From assembly GCA_003142095.1 (NCBI GenBank), contig PLON01000069.1:66943-106698 (forward strand): a stretch of 39,756 nt of DNA, read 5' to 3'. Below are positions 28,298 through 36,608 of the stretch, in pieces. Position 1 is the stretch's first letter. Every line of letters starts with the position of its first letter. This DNA is from Acidimicrobiaceae bacterium (GTDB lineage Bacteria; Actinomycetota; Acidimicrobiia; Acidimicrobiales; RAAP-2). Under the pieces are notes generated by a model. The model saw only the letters and a program-made list of their open reading frames with translations, was not told where the DNA came from and made no database searches. The translations under genes were made by a program, and so were the position numbers.

Positions 28298-29274
28298 CGA
28301 GCCAACTCCTCGGCGAGTTCTCTCGCGAAATAGGTGAGAACAAAGTCCGCGCCCGCTCGGCGTACGGCCGTGAGCTGCTCAAGTGCCACGGCCGGCCCAT
28401 CAATCCAGCCGTTCGCCGCCGCCGCCTTCACCATGGCGTATTCGCCACTCACGTGATAAGCGGCGATCGGCACGTCGAGTTCGCGGCGAAGATCCGTAAC
28501 GATGTCGAGGTAGGTCATCGCGGGTTTGACCATGATGATGTCGGCGCCCTCGTCGACGTCGAGACGCGCTTCACGCAGGGCCTCGCGACGGTTCCGAGGA
28601 TCTTGCTGGTAGCTCTTGCGATCACCGCCTCCGGCGATCTCAACGCCGACCGCTTCGCGGAACGGGCCGTAGAGTCCACTCGCGTACTTCGCCGCGTAGG
28701 CCATGATGATCTTCTCGTCGTAACTGGCACCCTCGAGCGCCGCACGAATAGCGGCGACTTGGCCGTCCATCATGCCGCTCGGGGCGATCACGTCGGCGCC
28801 GGCCTCAGCTTGGGCCAGAGCCACGCGAGCGTAGAGCTCGAGCGTGGCGTCGTTGTCGACCGAACCGTCAGTGCGCACGACTCCACAGTGGCCGTGCGTC
28901 GTGTATTCGTCCAAGCAGAGATCGGCCATCAGGACCAGTTCATCGCCGAAGGCGTCACGCAAGGAACGAAGGGCTACTTGGGCGACGCCGTCGCGGTCCC
29001 AGGCGGCACTTCCGAACTCGTCCTTCGTGGCGGGAACGCCGAAGAGGATGACGCTGCTCACGCCCACGCTGAGGAGGGTTTTCACCTCGTCGTGCAGAGA
29101 CGAAATCGTATGTTGGAAGTGCCCGGGCAGTGAACTAATGGGGTTGGCATCACTCAGTCCTTCCGCGACGAAGAGTGGCGCGACGAAGTCACTGGGCGCC
29201 AGAGCCGTCTCGGCGACGAGTTGACGGATCGCGGGAGTACGTCGAAGACGCCGGGGGCGTTGGGCGGGAAACAC
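28294..29274 (-). CDS. hemB: Delta-aminolevulinic acid dehydratase (porphobilinogen synthase)
   Basis: Condenses two 5-aminolevulinates to porphobilinogen; 326 aa from the GTG at 29274, which begins just before the family N-terminus RPRRLRRTPAIRQLVAET. The Schiff-base lysines are in MVKPAMTYLD and AYHVSGEYAMVKAA. The metal site reads C120-L-D122 and C130 (DLCLDEYTTHGHCG). This is a mix of the three-Cys zinc type (C-x-C...C) and the Asp-rich type, because the middle ligand is Asp. The frame is open upstream to 29361, but TAGGCT seven bases before 29274 supports this start. It is separated from hemD by 47 bases, unlike the overlapping neighbours, and probably has its own promoter. Confidence 0.95.
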   Translation of the reverse strand: MFPAQRPRRLRRTPAIRQLVAETALAPSDFVAPLFVAEGLSDANPISSLPGHFQHTISSLHDEVKTLLSVGVSSVILFGVPATKDEFGSAAWDRDGVAQVALRSLRDAFGDELVLMADLCLDEYTTHGHCGVVRTDGSVDNDATLELYARVALAQAEAGADVIAPSGMMDGQVAAIRAALEGASYDEKIIMAYAAKYASGLYGPFREAVGVEIAGGGDRKSYQQDPRNRREALREARLDVDEGADIIMVKPAMTYLDIVTDLRRELDVPIAAYHVSGEYAMVKAAAANGWIDGPAVALEQLTAVRRAGADFVLTYFARELAEELAR

Positions 29275-29281
29275 GTTCCCC

Positions 29282-29287
29282 AGCCTA
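29282..29287 (-). promoter_or_regulatory. -10 element of an internal leaderless promoter before hemB
   Basis: TAGGCT on the minus strand ends seven bases before the GTG of hemB, inside the 47-base hemD-hemB gap. The hexamer is identical to those before the reductase gene and mshA. No clear -35 box. Confidence 0.6.
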
Positions 29288-29321
29288 TTGCCCTCTCCTA
29301 AGAGATTTTCCGCCGCGCCGA

Positions 29322-29993
29322 CTACAGAGCGGAGAGATGTTCCTTCACGCCCGGGCTCCAACCTTCAATGACTCGTTCGTGGTGGCGTCCGACGACACCG
29401 GCCGTGGTCGAGCCCGGCACGACGACCCACGTGCGTGGATCGATGTAGGCCGTCGCGACCAGCCACGCCGAGGGCGCGCCCACGAAGATGACGTCCGCTT
29501 CTCGAAGTTCGAGCTCCTCGTCGGGGGTAAGAACGGCCGGAACGGTTTCGTAGCAGGTGAGTTTCTCCACCACGACTCCGCGACTCGTGAGAGTCGTCGC
29601 GAGTTCTTCGCGCAGGGCCGCGGCACCGAGGAGCAGCACGGGCCCGTCGGCGATCTCCGCATCGAGGTCAACAACTCCGGTGTCACCGACCACGTCAACG
29701 TCGACGTCCTCGTTTTCGAGCGCTCTGGCCGTCGCGGTCCCGACACTCAAAACGGTGCCACCCGGCGCGAGCGCTTCACGGGCCAGCGCAACGTAGAGAG
29801 CACTGCGTGCGCTGGTCACGACCAGCGCACGAAAGTGGCCGAAGTTGTCGCTGGCGCGAAGAGTATCGAGAACCTCGTGGGTGTCGAAGTATCTCGTGGT
29901 CGTGAGGGGCACTTCACTGACCGAGGCGTCGTCGGGCAACCACGAAATGAGTTCCGCGTTGTGGCCTCGCTCGCGGGTGACGACGACTCGCAC
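29322..29993 (-). CDS. hemD: Uroporphyrinogen-III synthase
   Basis: Closes hydroxymethylbilane with D-ring inversion to uroporphyrinogen III. The 223-aa product is of normal length for a stand-alone HemD and shows the weakly conserved two-domain pattern: VVVTRERGHNAELISWL at the front, ALVVTSARSALYV, VLSVGTATARALE, ADVIFVGAPSAWLV and VVVPGSTTAGVVG. It is not fused to a methyltransferase, unlike HemD in Streptomyces and mycobacteria. The GTG start shares one base with the hemC stop. Sequence conservation in this family is low, so its position after hemC adds much of the confidence. Confidence 0.9.
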   Translation of the reverse strand: MRVVVTRERGHNAELISWLPDDASVSEVPLTTTRYFDTHEVLDTLRASDNFGHFRALVVTSARSALYVALAREALAPGGTVLSVGTATARALENEDVDVDVVGDTGVVDLDAEIADGPVLLLGAAALREELATTLTSRGVVVEKLTCYETVPAVLTPDEELELREADVIFVGAPSAWLVATAYIDPRTWVVVPGSTTAGVVGRHHERVIEGWSPGVKEHLSAL

Positions 29994-30886
29994 TAGAGGT
30001 TCGCCACGAACGCGCCGCCGCCGAGATCGTCACGAAGATGCTGCGCCAAACGCTGGCCGAGTTCGCGCGGGTCGGTACCCGCAAACTCTGCGCGCACGCT
30101 CTTTGTGCCATCGAGATCGAGCATCACACCGCGCAGCGTCAGCGTTTCGCCCTCGACGACGCCGTGGGCGCCGGCGGGAATTGAACAGCCCGCACCAAGT
30201 TCTTCCAAGAACGCGCGTTCGGCGGTAACGGCGAGAAGCGCCAACGGGTCGTTGATCGCGGCGAGCGACGCTCGCGTGGCAACATCGTCGCTGCGTGCTT
30301 CGAGCGCGAGGGCACCTTGTCCTACCTGGGGCACGAACCAGGTCGGGTCGAGGCGCTCACTCACGATGTCCATCTCGCCGAGTCGTTCCAGAGCGGCCAT
30401 GGCGGCAATGATCGCGTCAATTCCATCCGAGCCGGCTTTCGCCAAGCGAGTTGCCATGTTGCCTCGCAGTGGCACCACCTGAAGGTCAGGTCGACGCTCT
30501 AGCACCAACGCTCGCCGTCTCGGCGAGCCCGTGGCCACGGTCGCGCCGGGTCCGAGGCCCGCGAGGGAACGACCAACCAAAACGTCGCTGGGGTCTCGCC
30601 GTTCGGGCACGCTCGCGAGAAAGAGACCGTCCGGTGTCACACTCGGGAGGTCTTTCGCACTGTGCACCGCCACGTCAGCCTCTCCAGCGAGCAACGCTCG
30701 TTGAATCTCGACGGCGAAGACTCCTTGCCCGCCAAGGGTCGCCAGATCCGTCTGTAGATCACGGTCGCCTCGCGTGTCGACGAGGACTAATTCACTGTCG
30801 ATACCGTGTTCGGCCAAGCGTTGCTGCACGGTATGCGCCTGCACGAGGGCTAGCGGCGATCGTCGAGTCGCCACACGAAGCGTCAT
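29993..30886 (-). CDS. hemC: Porphobilinogen deaminase (hydroxymethylbilane synthase)
   Basis: Joins four porphobilinogens into hydroxymethylbilane; 297 aa. Landmarks: ATRRSPLALVQAHTV at the N-terminus, DVAVHSAKDLPS, ATGSPRRRALVLERRPDL, VPLRGNMATRLAK, VGQGALALEAR, and the dipyrromethane cofactor Cys in FLEELGAGCSIPAGAHG. All active-site Arg and Asp regions look normal. The ATG at 30886 overlaps the hemA stop by 4 bases. Confidence 0.97.
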   Translation of the reverse strand: MTLRVATRRSPLALVQAHTVQQRLAEHGIDSELVLVDTRGDRDLQTDLATLGGQGVFAVEIQRALLAGEADVAVHSAKDLPSVTPDGLFLASVPERRDPSDVLVGRSLAGLGPGATVATGSPRRRALVLERRPDLQVVPLRGNMATRLAKAGSDGIDAIIAAMAALERLGEMDIVSERLDPTWFVPQVGQGALALEARSDDVATRASLAAINDPLALLAVTAERAFLEELGAGCSIPAGAHGVVEGETLTLRGVMLDLDGTKSVRAEFAGTDPRELGQRLAQHLRDDLGGGAFVANL

Positions 30887-32145
30887 AGATCAAAGAGGTT
30901 GCGTGTCGCCTCGCTGAGTCGGGCGCCCTGATCGGTGCCGGCCGCTTCTTTGAGAGCGACCGTCGGGCGGTGCGCGATCTTCGCAACGACCGAACGGACC
31001 AGCGAGACCACACTGTCGCGCTGATCGGGAGTGAGCCCTTCCAGATCGTGACTGCGCCGCGCCAGTTCGCCCGTAATCATCTCGTCGAAGTGTTCGCGCA
31101 GTTCGCGCACGATCACCGCGGCACCTCGAGCGCGTTGCTCATTCAAGAACCGTTCGACGTCGTCCGCGACGATGCGCTGCGCGTCGTCGATCGCGTCACG
31201 GCGATCGCCGAGGGCGCGTTCGACCCGCTCGCGTAGATCTCCGATGTCAATACGACGCACGTGGCCGAGATCGCCGACGTCGCTCGAGACGGCCCTTGGC
31301 ACTCCGAGGTCGACGATCAGAATGTCGCCGGAGAAATCAACGAAGTCTTCACGAGTAAGAACGGGTGACGACACTTCGAGGGCACTCACCAGAAGTCGCA
31401 CACCCGTCAAATGTTCGTTCACCGAGTCCAAGGAACCCACCTGGACTCGCTCGTCGTTGACCTCGCTCTTCAGTTCTTCGGCCCTCTCCATGGTGCGGTT
31501 CAAAACTGTCAAGGTCGCGAGGCGTGGTGCGGCGCCGAGCAGGCTCTTCACGACGCCGGTCGCCATCTGTCCCGCGCCGAGAACCACAACGTTGGACTCG
31601 CCGATGTCGCCGCCGAGTTCGTCAAGGGCGGCCGACGCCGCCGCTCGGGCGAAGCTCGTGGTGCCGCGCGAGATGGCGGTCTCCGCGCGGACGCGTCGTC
31701 CCGACGCAATGGCGCGCTGAAAGATGTCAGTCACTTCGCTGCCGGCGCTCTGCTCTTCGATCGCCAGTTCCAGCGCACGACGCAGTTGGCCGAGGATCTC
31801 GAACTCCCCCGGCACGACTGATTTCAGTCCGGCCGCTACTTGGAAGAGATGGGTCGCGACGTCGTGTTCGAAGTTGACGGTGAGTCGATCGTCGAACTCG
31901 CCGACCGAAAGGCCGGTCGCTTCGGCGAGGGTCTCCGTGATCTCATCGATTGCGCCGTGGAACCGATCGATGACGGCGACGACTTCGGTGCGTAGGCAGG
32001 TGGAGACGAAGACGGCCTCGTGAATGTTGCGGTGGCTCACGAGGGTGCGCAGCATCTTCGCCCATTCGTGTTCGGGCACCGTCGCGCGTTCAAGCAGATC
32101 AAGCGAGGCGTGCTCGTGATCGATACCCACAGAAATCAGTGCCAC
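30883..32145 (-). CDS. hemA: Glutamyl-tRNA reductase
   Basis: Reduces glutamyl-tRNA to glutamate-1-semialdehyde with NADPH, the committed step of the C5 pathway; 420 aa. The catalytic Cys50 is present in STCLRTEV, but the normally conserved CNR after it reads CLR. Other marks are LKSVVPGEFEILGQLRRA, ISRGTTSFARAA, the NADPH site VVVLGAGQMATGVV, and LIVDLGVPRAV. The GTG start at 32145 has GGAGG with a 4-base gap (32154-32150). It lies 24 bases after rex, an order matching the rex-hemACD operon of Streptomyces coelicolor. Rex control is therefore likely by synteny, but no operator was seen. Confidence 0.95.
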   Translation of the reverse strand: MALISVGIDHEHASLDLLERATVPEHEWAKMLRTLVSHRNIHEAVFVSTCLRTEVVAVIDRFHGAIDEITETLAEATGLSVGEFDDRLTVNFEHDVATHLFQVAAGLKSVVPGEFEILGQLRRALELAIEEQSAGSEVTDIFQRAIASGRRVRAETAISRGTTSFARAAASAALDELGGDIGESNVVVLGAGQMATGVVKSLLGAAPRLATLTVLNRTMERAEELKSEVNDERVQVGSLDSVNEHLTGVRLLVSALEVSSPVLTREDFVDFSGDILIVDLGVPRAVSSDVGDLGHVRRIDIGDLRERVERALGDRRDAIDDAQRIVADDVERFLNEQRARGAAVIVRELREHFDEMITGELARRSHDLEGLTPDQRDSVVSLVRSVVAKIAHRPTVALKEAAGTDQGARLSEATRNLFDL

Positions 32146-32169
32146 ATCGCCTCCGCGGTCTTTCTCATG

Positions 32170-32865
32170 TTACGAGGCACGCAGTGGGTTGGTACTGGCG
32201 ATGCCGAGCGAGTGCAGGAGTCCCCCACCCAAGGGGCCCGTGCCGTTATTCAGGTGGTACATAAGAATCTGCAGTTCGATTGAGAAGTCTACGTAGTGCA
32301 CGGCCGTACCGAGTGGCACGGAGACCACCTGTGGAGCGAAGTTCAAGATCGCGTGGATGCCGGCTTCGACCATGCGGTCGGTGACGTCCTGGGCCGCACT
32401 GCCCGGAGTGCAGATGACGCCGACGGTCGCGGCCGGCATGGCGTCGGATAACGGTTGGACGATGAGTCCAGCCACCTCGTGACCGATCACCTCGGGGTCG
32501 CTGTCGTAGAGCGCGACGAGTCGCGCGCCACGGATCAGGAAGTTTGACGAGTTCACGAGGGCGCGACCGAGGTTGCCAATGCCGACGACAATGACGTCGT
32601 AAAGCCGATCGTGACCGAGGGCGTCGGCTATGCGCTCAATCAAAATCGCGGTGTCGTACCCGGCGCCGCGGGTGCCGAATGATCCCAGTCCCGCGAGGTC
32701 GCGGCGAACGGTCGTGGCGGTCACGCCGGCCAGCTCGCCAATCTGCTTGGAGTCGATCTTGCTCTCGCCACGCCGCAAGAGCCCCTCAGCGATGCGCTGA
32801 TAGACCGGCAGACGCGCGATGGTCGGCTCGGACAGCTTCTTCGATCGAAGACGAGACGTCGCCAT
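32170..32865 (-). CDS. rex: Redox-sensing transcriptional repressor Rex
   Basis: A 231-aa NADH/NAD+-responsive repressor. The N-terminal winged helix (about residues 15-85) has ARLPVYQRIAEGLLRRGE, SSKQIGELAGVT-like sequence (DSKQIGELAGVTATTVRRDL) and FGTRGAGYD. The Rossmann domain follows with DVIVVGIGNLGRALVNSSNF (GxGxxG) and LVALYDSDPEVIG. The C-terminal swapped helix is VDFSIELQILMYHLNN. In Streptomyces Rex represses the cyd, nuo and rex-hem transcripts when NADH is high; both nuo and hem clusters are here. The ATG at 32865 is preceded by TAACCT six bases upstream, suggesting a leaderless message. Confidence 0.97.
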   Translation of the reverse strand: MATSRLRSKKLSEPTIARLPVYQRIAEGLLRRGESKIDSKQIGELAGVTATTVRRDLAGLGSFGTRGAGYDTAILIERIADALGHDRLYDVIVVGIGNLGRALVNSSNFLIRGARLVALYDSDPEVIGHEVAGLIVQPLSDAMPAATVGVICTPGSAAQDVTDRMVEAGIHAILNFAPQVVSVPLGTAVHYVDFSIELQILMYHLNNGTGPLGGGLLHSLGIASTNPLRAS

Positions 32866-32871
32866 CGGACT

Positions 32872-32877
32872 AGGTTA
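32872..32877 (-). promoter_or_regulatory. -10 element of a leaderless promoter for rex
   Basis: TAACCT on the minus strand ends six bases before the rex ATG, within the 24-base proC-rex gap. It matches TANNNT. I found no TGTGA...TCACA Rex operator beside it. Confidence 0.55.
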
Positions 32878-32889
32878 CCGGAGCCGTCC

Positions 32890-33696
32890 TCAGCGACCGA
32901 GTTGTCGACTGCGCTCGGCCGCGGCGGCCACGGCGTCGAGAAACGCCGCGCGAACGGCGTGCTGCTCGAGGACGCGCAGTCCCGCAGCCGTCGTGCCCCC
33001 GGGCGAGGTGACCTGCGCCCGCAACACCTCAGGCGATTCTCCGGATTCCTTCAAAAGTGCTCCGGATCCGGCAAATGAATCGACCACGAGCGTGCGCGAG
33101 ACGTCACGCGACAGCCCCTGATGCACCCCGGCTTCGATGAGCGCCTCCACTACGAGGTAGAGGTACGCCGGCATTGGACCAGAAAGACCGGTCACCGCGT
33201 CAATATTGCGTTCGGTCACCCGAACGGCGGTGCCCACCGCCCCGAGGATCGACTCGGCCCAGTCCAGGTCGTCGCTCGTCACGTGCGCGCCGCCGGCCAT
33301 GGCCGTGACGCCCTGACCGATCAGAACCGGTGTGTTGGGCATAGATCGAATCACCGCGACCGGGCCCGGAAAACAGCCCTCGATCCGCGCACTGGACAGC
33401 CCCGCGACGACGGAGAGTACGCGCGTAATCCCCACGGCACCCGCGAGACGCGAGACGCCTTCGGCCTGGTCGGGCTTGACCGCGAGCACTGCGCCGGTCT
33501 GCTCACCAATCTCCACCACTTCGAGGGAGGCGAAGACTCCAACCCCGGGGAATCGACTCTCGAGCGCACTACGCGTTTCGACCGATCGCGCGATCAGTGC
33601 GAGTTCGCCCGGCTCGCACCACTTTGCGCGCAGAAGTCCTTCGGCCAGGGCCGAGCCCATGCGCCCCGCACCAATGATTACGAGTTTGCACGCCAC
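32890..33696 (-). CDS. proC: Pyrroline-5-carboxylate reductase
   Basis: The last step of proline synthesis, NAD(P)H-dependent; 268 aa. The N-terminus has the nucleotide motif LVIIGAGRMGSALAEGLL, then AVKPDQAEGV, VVAGLSSARIEGCF, VIRSMPNTPVLIGQGVTAMAGG, and the C-terminal DAVTGLSGPMPAYLYLVVEALIEAGVHQGL, then VTSPGGTTAAGLRVLE. Length is typical. The GTG at 33696 follows TAGCGT by six bases, so the gene probably has its own start of transcription as well as readthrough from mshA. It sits near rex and hem genes as in mycobacteria. Confidence 0.96.
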   Translation of the reverse strand: MACKLVIIGAGRMGSALAEGLLRAKWCEPGELALIARSVETRSALESRFPGVGVFASLEVVEIGEQTGAVLAVKPDQAEGVSRLAGAVGITRVLSVVAGLSSARIEGCFPGPVAVIRSMPNTPVLIGQGVTAMAGGAHVTSDDLDWAESILGAVGTAVRVTERNIDAVTGLSGPMPAYLYLVVEALIEAGVHQGLSRDVSRTLVVDSFAGSGALLKESGESPEVLRAQVTSPGGTTAAGLRVLEQHAVRAAFLDAVAAAAERSRQLGR

Positions 33697-33702
33697 AACG
33701 TA

Positions 33703-33708
33703 ACGCTA
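33703..33708 (-). promoter_or_regulatory. -10 element of a leaderless promoter for proC
   Basis: TAGCGT on the minus strand ends six bases before the GTG of proC. Its first three bases are also the TAG stop codon of the upstream YbjN-like gene, so the stop and the promoter are shared. Confidence 0.55.
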
Positions 33709-34206
33709 CAAGGTGCTCTCACGCGGGCGCCGACGTCGATATACCGAGGCGAGGCCCATCGACATGACGGTCGGAAACATCTCGTCGACGTAAGTCACGG
33801 TCGCGCCAACCAGCTCGTCCATTCGCTCAATGGTCAGTTCCTGAATCGGCACCTGGGTGACGAGGTAGATCCCGGCCTCGGGACCGATCGCGAGGTGCAG
33901 CTCGCGCAGCTCGTGGTTCTTTATGAGCAGGTATCGGTAGAGCGCCTCGATGTTTTCCTCGGGCGCGGGCATCAGTTCGGTCTCGGCGAAGACCGTGCGT
34001 TGGCGAAGCGACAGCCAGAGCGTAATGACGTCACGTTCGTCGCCCTTCAAGCGGATCAACCAGTGAAAGTGTCCCCGATCGTCGGGAAGATCTTGGTGTT
34101 CGATCTCGCCAACGAAGGAACTGGCGTGCCACTGCGCGGCCCACTCACGAAGTGTCTCGTTGAGGCGCGCCGCCGCGTCGGCGTCGCTGAGAGGAGCGCG
34201 CGTCAC
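33706..34206 (-). CDS. YbjN-domain protein (next to mshA)
   Basis: A soluble 166-aa protein with the YbjN/type III-chaperone-like alpha-beta pattern: a helix (AAARLNETLREWAAQW), paired strands (HFHWLIRLKGDERDVITLWLSL, TVFAETELMP), then NIEALYRYLLIKNHELRELHLAIGPEAGIYLVTQVPI and a C-terminal helix. A homologous gene follows mshA in Mycobacterium tuberculosis (Rv0487 after Rv0486), so the pairing is conserved, but the function is not known. The GTG at 34206 lies one base after the mshA stop, consistent with coupled translation. Confidence 0.82.
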   Translation of the reverse strand: MTRAPLSDADAAARLNETLREWAAQWHASSFVGEIEHQDLPDDRGHFHWLIRLKGDERDVITLWLSLRQRTVFAETELMPAPEENIEALYRYLLIKNHELRELHLAIGPEAGIYLVTQVPIQELTIERMDELVGATVTYVDEMFPTVMSMGLASVYRRRRPRESTL

Positions 34207-34207
34207 C

Positions 34208-35425
34208 TCAGCAGTGCGCGAGGCTCTCGGAGGCGAGTTGGTCGATCAGCGCCGCAAGTGACTCGCCAGCCCGGCGCCAGGTGTACTCGCGAGCCCGGAG
34301 AACGGCGGCGTTTGACATCGCGGTGGCGTCCTCACTGTCGAGTGCGAGTTCGACGATGTCGGCCCAGTGCGCGGCGTCGCGCTCGGTAACGAGATAGCCC
34401 GTCACACCCTCGTCGATGAGAGTGGTGAGTCCTCCTACGTCGCTCGCGACCACCGGCGTGCCACACGCCGAGGACTCCAGGGCCACGAGACCAAAACTTT
34501 CGGCTCGCGACGGCACCAAGGTGACGTCGGCGGCGCGCATCCACGACGACAAGCGGCGGTGCGCCTGCGGCGCGACGAAACACACTTCGTTGATAACACC
34601 CGCTTCGATGACTCGCTGATGGAGCTGTGACAGGGTTGCGCGCCCGTCGGGTCCCGACGGTCCTCCGATGATCGCGAGCGACGCGTCGCGCCCACGGCTG
34701 CGCAGTTCGATCAACGTCTCGAGCGCCAGATCCGCGCCCTTCAGTTCCTGGAGACGCCCTACGAATAACAACAACACCGACTTTTCATCGAGCCCGAGCG
34801 CCCGGCGCGCTTGCGGACGATAGCCGGGAGAAAAGAAGGCGTGCTCGACACCGAGGGGCACGACGTGCACGCGCGAAGGCTCGGCGTTATAGAGACGAAC
34901 GAACTGCGCCGCTTCGACGTCGCAACTCGCGAGGATCGCGTCCGCGCAGGTGACGATGGCCGCCTCTTGAAAAGCGCGGTCGTCGGATTCAGCCTCGAAC
35001 GTATCAGCCTTCACTCGTTCGAGCGTGTGAAACGTCATGATGAGGGGGATGTTCAACTCGTGCTTCAGACGGTGCCCCGTGAGCCCGCTCAACCAGTAGT
35101 TCGCGTGGATCGCGTCGGGCGTGCCGTCGCGCTCAAATAGGACTTTCACGGCGTCGGTGAACTCGCCGACGTAGTCAGTCAGTCCGTCACGGTCGAGAGC
35201 GGTCGGTGGGCCGGCCTCGACGTGGTGCACTCGAAATCCGGGTTCCACGAACTCGGTGTCGTGGACGATGAGGTTGTCGCGACGGGTGTAGACGTCGACC
35301 TCGTGGCCCAGGCGAGCCAGGGCGCTTGAAAGCTCGCGGACGTAGACATTCATCCCCCCGCCATCGCCGGTTCCCGGCTGGGCCAAGGGCGACGTGTGGT
35401 ACGAGAGAACCGCAAGACGGGCCAT
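34208..35425 (-). CDS. mshA: D-inositol-3-phosphate glycosyltransferase (mycothiol synthesis)
   Basis: A GT4-family enzyme that transfers GlcNAc from UDP-GlcNAc to 1-L-inositol-1-phosphate (1D-inositol 3-phosphate), the first step of mycothiol synthesis; 405 aa. The N-terminus reads VLSYHTSPLAQPGTGDGGGMNVYVREL, the MshA form of the acceptor-side loop. Other marks are HANYWLSGLTGHRLK, MTFHTLERVK, VPLGVEHAFFSPG, LLFVGRLQELKGADLALE, and the donor site PSRAESFGLVALESSACGTPVVASDVGGL with both Glu residues. The frame is open far upstream, but the ATG at 35425 fits the family N-terminus and has TAGGCT seven bases before it. It is the first gene of a long minus-strand run. Confidence 0.95.
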   Translation of the reverse strand: MARLAVLSYHTSPLAQPGTGDGGGMNVYVRELSSALARLGHEVDVYTRRDNLIVHDTEFVEPGFRVHHVEAGPPTALDRDGLTDYVGEFTDAVKVLFERDGTPDAIHANYWLSGLTGHRLKHELNIPLIMTFHTLERVKADTFEAESDDRAFQEAAIVTCADAILASCDVEAAQFVRLYNAEPSRVHVVPLGVEHAFFSPGYRPQARRALGLDEKSVLLLFVGRLQELKGADLALETLIELRSRGRDASLAIIGGPSGPDGRATLSQLHQRVIEAGVINEVCFVAPQAHRRLSSWMRAADVTLVPSRAESFGLVALESSACGTPVVASDVGGLTTLIDEGVTGYLVTERDAAHWADIVELALDSEDATAMSNAAVLRAREYTWRRAGESLAALIDQLASESLAHC

Positions 35426-35432
35426 GATGCGA

Positions 35433-35438
35433 AGCCTA
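35433..35438 (-). promoter_or_regulatory. -10 element of a leaderless promoter for mshA
   Basis: TAGGCT on the minus strand ends seven bases before the mshA ATG, in the 115-base divergent gap with the carboxypeptidase gene. No clear -35 box. Confidence 0.6.
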
Positions 35439-35540
35439 CCGGTCGGTGTTCTTTTGAAGGCTGGCGGTTTTCCTTCGTCGCGAGGGAGAATACAACCGGC
35501 TGACCAACGCGCATCGGCGTCGATCTGAGACACTGGAGCG

Positions 35541-36608
35541 GTGTCGTCAGCGCTCCCCACTCCACGACCGCCGCTCGTCTCGCCGCCTCCGGCCAAACCT
35601 GGTGACCGGGTCGCAATCCTCTCTCCCTCCTTTGCCGCCCCCGCCGTCTTTCCCGACGTGCACGAGATCGGTTTGCGCGTGCTTCGAGAAGACCTCCAAC
35701 TGGAACCGGTTGAATATCCGACGACTCGCCAACTCGACGCGTCCACAAAAGACCGGGCCCGCGACATCATGGACGCGTTTGCGGACGACTCAATCGCGAT
35801 AGTCATGGCTTCCATTGGCGGCAGCGACGAGATCACTGTGTTGCCGCACCTCGATCCCGACGTCTTTCTCGCCCATCCCAAGCGATTCTTCGGCTACAGC
35901 GACAACACCAACTTCTTGAACTACCTCTGGAATTTGGGCGTCGTTGGGTACCACGGCGGATCAACTCTCGTGCACCTCGCGCGACCCGGAGGCGTCCACC
36001 CCGTCTCGATCGCGTCACTTCGTGCAGCCGTCTTCACGCACGACACCGTAGAGCTAAAGCCAGTCGACGCCTTCACCGACTTCGAAGCCGAGTGGTCGGA
36101 TCTCTCAACGCTGGAGAACGAGGTGCCAACGACACCCGAACTCGGTTGGTACTGGCATAATGCCGATCGCGTCGTTGCCGGACCGACGTGGGGCGGAAAC
36201 CTCGAGATCATCCACTGGAACTTGGCCGCGAACCGCTTCATCCGAGAGAGCGACGACTACGCGCGCTCTGTGTTGTTCCTCGAAACCTCCGAGGAGATGC
36301 CCTCCAGCGAGGACGCCTTCTACATGCTGCGCAACATGGGCGAACGCGGACTTCTCCGACAGTTCCCCGCCGTCGTTGTCGCAAAGCCCAAGGCATGGCA
36401 TCACGACCACAGGCTCGATGAGGACGCGCGCGCGAGGTTTCGCCATGACCAGCGAGACGCGGTGCTGCGCGCGATCTCGATGTACAACCCCGACGCGCTC
36501 GTGGTCATTGGCCCCGACTTCGGCCACACTGACCCGCAGTACGTCATTCCGTACGGCGGACAGATAACCGTCGACGGTCCAAATCAGCGCATCACGATGA
36601 CGTATTAA
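35541..36608 (+). CDS. S66-family LD-carboxypeptidase / MccF-like serine peptidase
   Basis: A cytosolic peptidase of 355 aa. The S66 family cuts L,D bonds in muropeptides (LdcA) or inactivates microcin C-like aminoacyl nucleotides (MccF). The catalytic triad is visible: Ser in RFFGYSDNTNFL, Glu in GPTWGGNLEIIHW, His in IGPDFGHTDPQYVIPYG. The N-terminal KPGDRVAILSPSFAAP is typical. The length and the GGSDE and GHTDP context lean towards the MccF-like branch, but either role is possible. The GTG at 35541 has GGAG two bases before its CG spacer and a weak GACACT hexamer six bases upstream. Its TAA stop lies in the first unit of a 22-base tandem repeat. Confidence 0.87.
   Translation: MSSALPTPRPPLVSPPPAKPGDRVAILSPSFAAPAVFPDVHEIGLRVLREDLQLEPVEYPTTRQLDASTKDRARDIMDAFADDSIAIVMASIGGSDEITVLPHLDPDVFLAHPKRFFGYSDNTNFLNYLWNLGVVGYHGGSTLVHLARPGGVHPVSIASLRAAVFTHDTVELKPVDAFTDFEAEWSDLSTLENEVPTTPELGWYWHNADRVVAGPTWGGNLEIIHWNLAANRFIRESDDYARSVLFLETSEEMPSSEDAFYMLRNMGERGLLRQFPAVVVAKPKAWHHDHRLDEDARARFRHDQRDAVLRAISMYNPDALVVIGPDFGHTDPQYVIPYGGQITVDGPNQRITMTY

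Noticed and set aside
35426-35881. Upstream extension of the mshA frame
   Set aside because: It runs antisense through the carboxypeptidase gene, and the family N-terminus begins at 35425.
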